64,000 bases of DNA from Flavobacterium salmonis (GTDB taxonomy: Bacteria > Bacteroidota > Bacteroidia > Flavobacteriales > Flavobacteriaceae): NCBI RefSeq assembly GCF_903819435.1, contig NZ_CAIJDP010000068.1, positions 124,001 to 188,000 of the forward strand, in the 5' to 3' direction. This document shows, in pieces, positions 34,275 to 41,465 of this stretch (positions are counted from its first letter, which is position 1; every line of letters begins with the position of its first letter). The translations under genes and the position numbers were made by a program. The notes beneath the pieces are model-generated. The model saw only the letters and a program-made list of their open reading frames with translations, had not been told where the DNA came from and did not search any database.

Positions 34275-35075
34275 TTAAATCCCAAAAAAGACTTTAGCAT
34301 TTCTAGTCGTTTCCTCCGCCACCTTATCCAAAGGAATTCCTTTAAACTGTGCCACTGTTCCGGCAACAAAAGGCAAAAAAGCAGGTTCACAACGGCGTTC
34401 GTGGTATTTTTTCAAAAGACTGTTCGGCACATTTTTTGGCAGCATAAACGGCGCATCGGTTTCGATCATCATTCGGTCAAGCGGTACGTACTGAATCACT
34501 TCTTTTAAATGGCTGAAACGTTTGGCGTCTGAAATGGCTCCCGTAAAACCGAGATAAAATCCGTTATCGAGATACGTTTTGGCTTCTTGCAGTGTTCCTG
34601 TAAAACAATGCACAACACCTTTTGGCAGTTTCGGCAGATAATCTTTTGTGATGTCCATAAATCGGGTAAAAGCAGCTCTTTCGTGCAAAAACAACGGTTT
34701 CTGGACTTCAATCGCTAATTCTAACTGAGCTTTATAACATTCTTCCTGTTTGTTTCGGGGCGAAAAATCCCGATCAAAATCGAGTCCGCATTCGCCAACG
34801 GAAACCACCTGTTTCTGCTGTAATACATTCTTTAATTTCGAAATACTCTGCGTATCAAAACTTTTCGCATCATGCGGGTGAATTCCTGCTGTCGCATACA
34901 ACACCCCCGGATACTGTTTTGCAATTTTAGCAGATTCTTCACTGTTTCGTACGCTCGTGCCAGTGAGAATCATCTGAGATACGTCGGCGTCGACTGCGTC
35001 TTGTACGACATCGTCTATGTCGTTTTGGAATTGTTTGTTGGTTAGGTTGATTCCTATGTCTATGTATGTTTTCAT
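34275..35075 (-). CDS. TatD-family metal-dependent nuclease
   Basis: 266 residues, a complete TIM-barrel TatD hydrolase. Metal ligands are visible in order: second-strand GIHPHD, VSVGECGLDFDRD (Glu), LFLHER (His), VVHCFTG (His) and MIETDAPFM (Asp). TatD proteins are 3'-5' exonucleases acting on DNA and RNA. The first metal motif is degenerate (DIGINLT in place of DxHxH), a pattern seen in some TatD paralogues. Lies between the membrane protein and the kinase/phosphatase, and may belong to the repair locus. Confidence 0.88.
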   Translation of the reverse strand: MKTYIDIGINLTNKQFQNDIDDVVQDAVDADVSQMILTGTSVRNSEESAKIAKQYPGVLYATAGIHPHDAKSFDTQSISKLKNVLQQKQVVSVGECGLDFDRDFSPRNKQEECYKAQLELAIEVQKPLFLHERAAFTRFMDITKDYLPKLPKGVVHCFTGTLQEAKTYLDNGFYLGFTGAISDAKRFSHLKEVIQYVPLDRMMIETDAPFMLPKNVPNSLLKKYHERRCEPAFLPFVAGTVAQFKGIPLDKVAEETTRNAKVFFGI

Positions 35076-35084
35076 ATTTTTTTT

Positions 35085-35345
35085 AAAAGTTGCTAAGGTT
35101 CTGAGAGGCTGAGATGCTAAGTTTTTTTTTCCTCTCTTTTACCGTTAATTATTATTTTGTTTTTTTTGTCATTAAGGCGCTGAGTTTTTGTTTCACGCAG
35201 ATTTAAAAAAGATTTAAGCAGACGCTCGCAGATTATTTTTAAAAATCATTTTAAATCTGCTGGAATCTGCCGAATCTGCGTGAAATTTTTTTATGCCTTT
35301 GTAGTAAAAAAAATCTCGCAAAGTCGCGGAGTCGCAAAGTTTTTT
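35085..35345. repeat. Cluster of dispersed short repeats
   Basis: Holds AAGTTGCTAAGGTTCTGAGAG...GAGATGCTAAG near 35085-35122, an imperfect inverted repeat around 35196-35287 (CACGCAGATT... / ...AATCTGCGTG) and CTCGCAAAGTCGCGGAGTCGC near 35313. No gene seen. Confidence 0.5.
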
Positions 35346-35356
35346 TTCGTAACGTT

Positions 35357-35456
35357 TGTCATTTCGAAGAACGAGAAATCTCCGTAAGAAGCTCGACAAA
35401 GCTTGAACTTTCGTTGCGGAGTTACTTGTGGAGATTTCTCGTTCCTCGAAATGACA
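35357..35456. repeat. 100-bp palindromic intergenic repeat, copy 1
   Basis: Long inverted repeat with ends TGTCATTTCGA.../...TCGAAATGACA and inner arms GAGAAATCTCC/GGAGATTTCTC. Related copies at 45035-45134 and 51069-51168 have the same length, so this is a MITE/REP-like family. Confidence 0.75.
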
Positions 35457-35510
35457 TAAAATGAGGATATGTTGTGTTAGACGCACTGCAGTGCGCCTCT
35501 ACATTGAATA

Positions 35511-36410
35511 CTAAAAATCCCCGTAATACACCTGAAAACACGGCAGTTTCAAATCATTTCGCCAGGTATCTACTACTTGGTTTCTATCGTCTAAAACAAA
35601 TTCTACGAAGTATTTATCTTTTATAAATTCGTTATAGATTTCGGTTTTAATGATCGAATCTTTTCGGCTGTCTTTGGTTTTACGCATGATTAGTTCATCG
35701 TATTCGATTTCGTGTTTTTGAAGGAAACGCAATGTTGGTTCTTTGTATCGGTCTTCTCTTCCGGAAACCAGCAATATTTCGTATCCAAGTTTCTTGTAGT
35801 TTCTCAACACATTGGCCACCGGATTATTGATTTCATCTTCGTCACATTTGCTTGCATCAAAAGGATTCCGCCCATTCATCAAAGCCAGTGTTCCGTCTAG
35901 ATCACAGATAATTGCTTTTGGCAGGTTTAGGTTTTGATCGCAGTATTCCAGATTCTTTTCGACTTTTCTGATGGATTTAAAATCAAATTTTTGTTTGGTT
36001 TTCTGCAATTGGTGATACATGTTTTCGATTACCTTTTTTGGCACCTTTCGGTCTCTTTTATCATTTCGGCTAAAAAGTTCTTCGAGTGGTAAATCAAAAA
36101 CTTTAAATTCGATATTGGCCATTTCTGAGAAATCAGCAATAGGTTGTTTAATGTATTCCAGATTTACATTGCAGGTATCCAAAAGTACATTCCATCCATT
36201 TGAAAGCAACGTTTTAATCTGCACATTGATAATCTTCGTAATCATGCTTTCTACCGATTGGTCCATTACTTCCTGAAATTGCGAAAACCTGATTTCATCA
36301 CGACTGATTCGCATGGTTTTGGCTTCAGTTCTCACTTTCCATTCGGCAAACGTACTTTTTCCTGATGCCGGACAGCCGACTAATATCGTTAATGTAGGTA
36401 TCTTTTTCAT
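35511..36410 (-). CDS. pnkP: T4-type polynucleotide 5'-kinase / 3'-phosphatase
   Basis: 299 residues. N-terminal kinase: P-loop GCPASGKST (12-20), acceptor region SRDEIR, and the lid with RNDKRDRKVP. C-terminal HAD phosphatase: DLDGTLA (D170, D172), SGRED, and the downstream acidic motif DDRNQVVD. The order is that of T4 Pnk (kinase then phosphatase), which heals broken tRNA ends by 5' phosphorylation and removal of 3' or 2',3'-cyclic phosphate. Bacterial Pnkp instead uses a metallophosphoesterase. Preceded by the Pnkp-type ligase and Hen1 on the same strand, 124 bases after the ligase gene. The gene symbol is descriptive. Confidence 0.92.
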   Translation of the reverse strand: MKKIPTLTILVGCPASGKSTFAEWKVRTEAKTMRISRDEIRFSQFQEVMDQSVESMITKIINVQIKTLLSNGWNVLLDTCNVNLEYIKQPIADFSEMANIEFKVFDLPLEELFSRNDKRDRKVPKKVIENMYHQLQKTKQKFDFKSIRKVEKNLEYCDQNLNLPKAIICDLDGTLALMNGRNPFDASKCDEDEINNPVANVLRNYKKLGYEILLVSGREDRYKEPTLRFLQKHEIEYDELIMRKTKDSRKDSIIKTEIYNEFIKDKYFVEFVLDDRNQVVDTWRNDLKLPCFQVYYGDF

Positions 36411-36534
36411 TTTATTTTTTTTTTGTCATAAAGTCCAAAGCCTAAAGTCATAAAGTCTGGTAAAAAACAGTACAAAGTTAATATTGACAATGTCTTTCGA
36501 CTTGCAACTTTATGACTTTAAACTTTTGACTTAC

Positions 36535-37719
36535 TTACAATCTTGGGTCTAATGTTTTTTCTATTTCTTCATTATTGATTCTTTTCAAAAGGAGTAAACG
36601 CATTAAATAATTTTCGTCGCCTAAATCTTTGTACGGAATCTGAAGCATCTTCTGATTGATTTCCCAGCCGTTTATCGATTGTTCCAGTTTCTTTTTTACG
36701 TTTCTCTTATCGATATAATGCTCAAAATCCTGATGAAAATTCACTCCATAAATCATCGTGAGATAATTGTTGTTTCTGACTTTAAAACATGGCGGCAGGT
36801 TTTTAATGTAATTCTGAGTCGGTTTTATCATGATTCCTTCTTCATTGGCTTCAGTCAGTTTTTCAAAAAAAGCGTAAATCTCTTTTAGCTTTTCTTCTTT
36901 ATTAGAAGCCGTAATTTCTAAATGCAGAAACGCATCATCATTTACCAGTTCATACGTTAAATTACTGTTTGGCAATACTTCTTCACCCGAAATTTTGACT
37001 TCTTTTAAAATCGTGAAAGGCTTAAAATGTATTTCGCCTTCAGTGCCAAACGTATCGATCTGATTTTTAAATACAGTTAAAGATTCCTGCTGCTTATCTA
37101 AATCCGGAATTTTTACTGCCTCCAAAGCTTCATACTGACGAACAATATGCGTTTTGTATTTACTGCCAAATTCTTTTCTGGTCAATTGCTTTTTATCCGA
37201 AACATAAGCTGTAAAGGATTCCTCATTTTTTACAGCAGTCAGTTTTTCAAGCAATCCTGAAGTTTTCAAATACAAATTGTGCGTTTGTAAAGCATCATAA
37301 TAACCTGTGAATTCTTTTTCGATTAATCCCGCTCCTAAAACTTTCCACGGCAACAATTCTGAAGCAATCAAAAGTGTTTCGAAATCAGGAAAAGCAAGCA
37401 GCATTTTGGCATGTAACGCTTTCAGACTGTTTATCGCCTGTTCTAAATTGATGTGATCTAATTTGAAACCATTTCGTGAAACAAAATAGGTTTCATCGAG
37501 ATTTCTTTTTAGATAAATCGTGCAGTAGGAACCCATATATTTTTTCTGAACTACGAAATCAGTCACACCATTTTTCAAATAATAATTTACCGCTTCTTCG
37601 ATGCTTTCGATTTCGTTTTTGTCTTTGCTTTTTGGCGCTGGGGAAATGGTTGGCGAAAAATCATTGATCTTATTTGAGCAGAACCACTCTATTCTATTTC
37701 TTACTTTAAAATCTAACAT
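36535..37719 (-). CDS. Stand-alone Pnkp-type RNA ligase domain
   Basis: 394 residues. Motif I is VVQKKYMGSYCTIYL with presumed lysine K60 (KxxG, as in the EKHMGS motif of bacterial Pnkp ligase), motif IV EEGIMIKP and motif V CFKVRNNNYLTMIYG, which matches the Pnkp-ligase KVRGxxYLxxIYG pattern. In Clostridium-type Pnkp this domain is fused to kinase and phosphatase; here it is separate. Pnkp ligase needs Hen1 to be active, and hen1 ends 4 bases before this gene starts, so the two are translationally coupled. The ligase seals the RNA after 2'-O-methylation of the 3' end. Confidence 0.88.
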   Translation of the reverse strand: MLDFKVRNRIEWFCSNKINDFSPTISPAPKSKDKNEIESIEEAVNYYLKNGVTDFVVQKKYMGSYCTIYLKRNLDETYFVSRNGFKLDHINLEQAINSLKALHAKMLLAFPDFETLLIASELLPWKVLGAGLIEKEFTGYYDALQTHNLYLKTSGLLEKLTAVKNEESFTAYVSDKKQLTRKEFGSKYKTHIVRQYEALEAVKIPDLDKQQESLTVFKNQIDTFGTEGEIHFKPFTILKEVKISGEEVLPNSNLTYELVNDDAFLHLEITASNKEEKLKEIYAFFEKLTEANEEGIMIKPTQNYIKNLPPCFKVRNNNYLTMIYGVNFHQDFEHYIDKRNVKKKLEQSINGWEINQKMLQIPYKDLGDENYLMRLLLLKRINNEEIEKTLDPRL

Positions 37720-37723
37720 CTCT

Positions 37724-39001
37724 TTACTTTTTTTGAATGATTACCGCACTTGTCGGGTAAACTCCTTTTACACAATCTCCTACACCATAAAATGTTTTAG
37801 GATTTGGAAAAATCACCTCAATTAACTTTACAAATTCTTCATTCGATAATTCGAAATCATGATCATCGTGTCTGAACTCTTCTGTCAATTCATAATTTAC
37901 GTTGAAATCTTTATCCGGTGTTGTTACAAATAATCGCGTAAAATTGGTATTATCCCGAATCCAGATCAACAATGATTTTGCTTCTTCTAACGAATTGTGT
38001 TCAATCACTTCGCTTAAAATAATCTGGCCTTGAAAATCTTTAAGCTCATCTAATTTTTCAATCCAAACCAAATGATCTGCTCTTTCAATAGCCTGAATTT
38101 TATCTGCAACGTGTTTAAAATCGACCTCATCGTAAGCGTAATATTCCTGCGTAAATCCTCTTTTATTTAATAATTTGAAATATTGTAATTCTCCACAGCC
38201 GAAATCCAGAACAGTTTCATCAAAATCAATTTTACTGCAAATGAATTCTTTTCTCGACTGATGCGTATCTGTAAAAACAAACTGAACTTCATTATCAAAA
38301 TAAGATTCTAACTGCGGTTTAAACTTCTCAAACTGCACCGGCGAACGCATGATTCTTTTTATAAAAAGATAAAATACGAAATACGGAATTCCGGCAAGAT
38401 TGATAAACATCGTAATATGCTTCTGAATGAAAAAATCATCAATAAAAGTGTATACTGCGTACCTGTTTGTGAAATGTGTAAATAATGCTACCAACGAGAA
38501 TTTCTGAATTGCTTCCCTTACCGTTGCTCCTTCAATCCTTAATTCGAAATTATTTCCAATTTTGTGTTGAAGCGATATACCATCAATATATTTCGACAAA
38601 AGATATTTTTCGTTTTTATACCAGTTTGAATCTATAAAGAATGTAGGAACTTCGATTGTACATTTTCCGGTATCTACTTCATCGTAACTTTTCTCTAACC
38701 AAGAAATCAACGTTTCACTTAAAACTTTGTTTTCTTTGTATAAATGATTAAAAAACTCCGTCATGATGTTTAATGCCAGCAACGGACTGCAGTAACTTTG
38801 AAAATCGATTTGATTTCCTTCTTCCGGCAGATAACTGTTCTTGCCGTCTAAAAAGACACAGTGATATTCGTTTTCGGCAATTACATTTCCAATTAAAATC
38901 CCGTTTTTCAATTCTTTCAGATAAAGTCCCTGATCGGTGTTCGGGTTCTTGTAAAGAATGTCTAAAAAGTATTTATTTTCCGATTTAAGTTTTATAATCA
39001 T
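37724..39001 (-). CDS. hen1: Hen1-like RNA 3'-terminal 2'-O-methyltransferase
   Basis: 425 residues. The C-terminal domain has the SAM motif DFGCG (266-270), the metal-binding EVIEH (331-335), TPDKDFN and RHDDHDFELSNEEF (H378, H381), all hallmarks of Hen1. The N-terminal ~240 residues correspond to the ligase-activating domain of bacterial Hen1. It methylates the ribose 2'-OH at the 3' end of cleaved RNA so that the repaired tRNA resists recutting at that site. First gene of the hen1-ligase-kinase unit, directly behind operator-promoter copy 2. Confidence 0.92.
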   Translation of the reverse strand: MIIKLKSENKYFLDILYKNPNTDQGLYLKELKNGILIGNVIAENEYHCVFLDGKNSYLPEEGNQIDFQSYCSPLLALNIMTEFFNHLYKENKVLSETLISWLEKSYDEVDTGKCTIEVPTFFIDSNWYKNEKYLLSKYIDGISLQHKIGNNFELRIEGATVREAIQKFSLVALFTHFTNRYAVYTFIDDFFIQKHITMFINLAGIPYFVFYLFIKRIMRSPVQFEKFKPQLESYFDNEVQFVFTDTHQSRKEFICSKIDFDETVLDFGCGELQYFKLLNKRGFTQEYYAYDEVDFKHVADKIQAIERADHLVWIEKLDELKDFQGQIILSEVIEHNSLEEAKSLLIWIRDNTNFTRLFVTTPDKDFNVNYELTEEFRHDDHDFELSNEEFVKLIEVIFPNPKTFYGVGDCVKGVYPTSAVIIQKK

Positions 39002-39020
39002 GACCTTTATTTTTGTTTGA

Positions 39021-39059
39021 CAAATATAGCTTTGTCACTGCGCAATTATTTTGCGCAGT
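39021..39059 (-). promoter_or_regulatory. Shared operator-promoter, copy 2 (hen1)
   Basis: Palindrome at 39037-39059 (arms ACTGCGCAA / TTTTGCGCAGT), 8 bases, then TATATTTG (39021-39028), an exact TAnnTTTG box, on the minus strand. The hen1 start is 19 bases further. Confidence 0.8.
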
Positions 39060-39071
39060 TTAAATTAAATT

Positions 39072-40088
39072 TTATTCTTCTTCTCTATTAAACGGTTTTT
39101 CAAATTTTGGCCGAATCATTTTCCAGATTGTTTCTGAATACTCTTTTCCGTCCAGCATCCAAAACAAAACACCTGGATATTTACACGTTTGAAAATACAA
39201 AGCGGTTTCCTTACGGGATTCTAATGTTTTAAAATCAGCTTTACATTGCGCTTCGATTGCTTTATACTCATTTTCCAGATTTGTTTTAGTCAACTTTACC
39301 CAGTTAAAAAATTCATCAGGAACACGCTCTAAAATTTCTTCGAATGACTGATTGTTTTTTAAATATTCCCAGATATTCAAATTAGAAACCTGAGTAACAA
39401 TTCGGTGTAAACGAAGGTATTCTTCGAATTTAATTTTTACCCGAAAATTATCTGCGTATTTAATTACAAAGCCTTCTTTGTTTTCCTGGTTTAATACTGA
39501 TAAAGTTCTGACTTCTTTTATTCCGTCAAATTTCTGAACTATTGGAAAACCAATATCTTCAAGAGGAAATTCTGCTCCGGACTGCGTATCGATAACAGCC
39601 AGTAAAACCAGTTCTTCTGATGTTCCGTAATCTAAAACGATTCGGTTTTCCGGATAGATAATTTCAAACAAATACGTTTTGGTTTTATCCAGTAATGACC
39701 ATGAATCTTTATATTTTCCATGAAGCATTTCATTTGCTTTATCCGACTGATCGCTGGCGAACGAACCCCGGCTAGCCATAAATGGCACATCGTTTATCCA
39801 GTACAATATGCCAAGCGAACCGTCCATTTTATCAAACACTTCAAAAGTTGTATTGGGAAGCATTTGATTTTCCATTTCACCCAAATTAAAAAACTTAGGA
39901 AAAGGTCGTGCAATTACATTATCATTTCCATCTAAAATCAAGCCCCGACAGGCTAAAGTAATTTCATTCCAGACTCTCTCAAATTGGGCATTTTGAGTAT
40001 AATTATAAATATACAAATCATGCTCAGGATGTTTGTTTACCCTGATATAATTTTGCGAGATCATTTCTTTTAAAAGCGTTGTATTCAT
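39072..40088 (-). CDS. rnl1: T4 Rnl1-family RNA ligase
   Basis: 338 residues. Motif I KMDGS with K87, motif Ia region ACRGLIL...RPFPKFFN upstream, motif III YLFEIIYPENRIVLDY, motif IV KEGFVIKY and motif V RVKIKFEEY: all Rnl1-type. T4 Rnl1 repairs tRNA-Lys cut in the anticodon loop by PrrC. The C-terminal ~100 residues are helical, as in the Rnl1 tRNA-specificity domain. It has its own operator-promoter (copy 3) and ends just before operator copy 2. Confidence 0.92.
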   Translation of the reverse strand: MNTTLLKEMISQNYIRVNKHPEHDLYIYNYTQNAQFERVWNEITLACRGLILDGNDNVIARPFPKFFNLGEMENQMLPNTTFEVFDKMDGSLGILYWINDVPFMASRGSFASDQSDKANEMLHGKYKDSWSLLDKTKTYLFEIIYPENRIVLDYGTSEELVLLAVIDTQSGAEFPLEDIGFPIVQKFDGIKEVRTLSVLNQENKEGFVIKYADNFRVKIKFEEYLRLHRIVTQVSNLNIWEYLKNNQSFEEILERVPDEFFNWVKLTKTNLENEYKAIEAQCKADFKTLESRKETALYFQTCKYPGVLFWMLDGKEYSETIWKMIRPKFEKPFNREEE

Positions 40089-40105
40089 TAGTTCTAATCT
40101 TTGAA

Positions 40106-40144
40106 CAAATATTCAAAATTGAGTGCGCAGTTATTTTGCGTAGT
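40106..40144 (-). promoter_or_regulatory. Shared operator-promoter, copy 3 (rnl1)
   Basis: Palindrome at 40122-40144 (arms AGTGCGCA / TTTTGCGTAGT), 8 bases, then AATATTTG (40106-40113) on the minus strand; rnl1 starts 17 bases on. The palindrome overlaps the last 14 bases of the upstream nucleotidyltransferase gene. Confidence 0.75.
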
Positions 40145-40871
40145 CAATTTTGTTTTCATCTTCATATTTATACTCTGTCTTATTTTTCATTTCAAAGCTT
40201 CTGATTTTGAGTATAATGATAAAATTGAAAACCCATTGCTGCAAGTTTTCAAAATCGGTATTTTCTTCTCTAAAAAGATATTTTCGCAAATCAGGAAACT
40301 GAAGTGCAATCTCGTTTTTTGTATAAAGTTCTTTTCCTTGATGAAGCGAAATCGCCTGCCCTAACTGAAATGCAATTGATTTCATAATATCCAGGTTGTT
40401 TTTATCTTTTCCGAAAGAATCAATATGGTTTAAATCTATTTTTTCTAATGCCTGAATCTTTTCTTCCAAATCGCCTTTCAAAGCGTTTTTGATTAACGAC
40501 CGATATGCTGTTTTACTTAAAAAAGACAAAATCATTCGGGTGCTTCTCAAAAATTTCAAATCGATATCTCTAATCAAAAGTTTTGTTATTTGATTATCGA
40601 ATTTCTGACTATGATTTGGATACGTGTAGAATAATGCATTGTTCAATTCGTCTGTTGTGCCTTTGTAAACCTCGATTAAATGACCATTTTTTTGAACGGC
40701 AAGATTGGCATTGATTTTCTTTTCAGGGTAAAATAATTTTATCGGTTCACTGAGTTTTTTGGAGAGTGAAAGTTTTTCTAAAATCGTTTCCGGCATTTCT
40801 TCAATGAAGAAAACCAAATCGAGATCTAGAGAATTTTCAGAACCGAATATTTGATAGACTGGTGGTTTCAT
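40131..40871 (-). CDS. Nucleotidyltransferase-like protein 3 (RNA-repair associated)
   Basis: 246 residues. A pol-beta-type signature opens the protein: YQIFGSENSLDLDLVFFIEE (GS-x-DxD). Further motifs are weaker than in the two RlaP-like proteins, but the helical C-terminal half (RDIDLKFLRSTRMILSFLSKTAYR...) has the same character. It is two bases downstream of the SMI1-like gene and just upstream of rnl1. Function likely at RNA ends, inferred from context. Confidence 0.7.
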   Translation of the reverse strand: MKPPVYQIFGSENSLDLDLVFFIEEMPETILEKLSLSKKLSEPIKLFYPEKKINANLAVQKNGHLIEVYKGTTDELNNALFYTYPNHSQKFDNQITKLLIRDIDLKFLRSTRMILSFLSKTAYRSLIKNALKGDLEEKIQALEKIDLNHIDSFGKDKNNLDIMKSIAFQLGQAISLHQGKELYTKNEIALQFPDLRKYLFREENTDFENLQQWVFNFIIILKIRSFEMKNKTEYKYEDENKIDYAK

Positions 40872-40873
40872 TT

Positions 40874-41410
40874 TTAAAATCGTAAAAGTTCATTTTTTAA
40901 ATATTCTCGCAGATTATTTCCATATACAATAATATCAGCACCACAAGCAGAAATAACGGGTGAAAGATATTTATCTTCGAAAACTACAAGAACACGATAA
41001 CCATGCATTGGAATATACCCTACTATTTTTGAAATATCAAAACCTGCTTCAGTCAGAACCAATTCTGCTTCAGATTTGTTTTCATCAATATCATTGATAA
41101 TCCATCTTGACTTTTCATAATCTTCCGGATATTGATGAAAAAAGTTTCTTCGTTCATACTCAATATCTGTTTTGTCTTCTGGATTAATTGAAATCCAATG
41201 CGCATCTATATTTGAAAAAATCAACAGCATTTCTCTATATTCCCAAGGAAAATCAAATCCAAACAATATTTGCAGTTCATCAATTTCTTTTCTACTGATT
41301 CCTTTTAAAAATTTAGCAATTTGTATCTGAAATCCCCAAACATCATCACTAATTTCTATTCTTTTGAAATTCTTTTCGGCTTTGTATTTTATATCTTTGA
41401 TTGTTAACAT
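40874..41410 (-). CDS. SMI1/KNR4-family protein
   Basis: 178 residues from the ATG at 41410. An upstream in-frame start at 41473 would overlap the terD-gene stop and span a terminator hairpin, so the shorter form is preferred. Motifs KEIDELQILFGFDFPWEYREMLLIFSNID and IVGYIPMHGYRVLVVFEDKY...VYGNNLREYL are typical of SMI1/KNR4 (SUKH) proteins, which often act as immunity or regulatory proteins. Two bases separate it from nucleotidyltransferase 3, so the pair may be an effector-immunity or regulator module (inference). Confidence 0.7.
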   Translation of the reverse strand: MLTIKDIKYKAEKNFKRIEISDDVWGFQIQIAKFLKGISRKEIDELQILFGFDFPWEYREMLLIFSNIDAHWISINPEDKTDIEYERRNFFHQYPEDYEKSRWIINDIDENKSEAELVLTEAGFDISKIVGYIPMHGYRVLVVFEDKYLSPVISACGADIIVYGNNLREYLKNELLRF

Positions 41411-41430
41411 ATTCCAATTTAAAAAGTAAA

Positions 41431-41460
41431 AAACCACGAACCTATTTAAAATCCGTGGTC
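41431..41460 (-). terminator. Terminator/attenuator between terD-type gene and SMI1 gene
   Basis: Minus strand ACCACGG...TTCGTGGT (6-7 bp stem, 14-base loop) followed by TTTTTTACTTTTT, starting 6 bases after the terD-type stop. No promoter is seen between it and the SMI1 start, so it may be leaky. Confidence 0.7.
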
Positions 41461-41465
41461 TAAAT

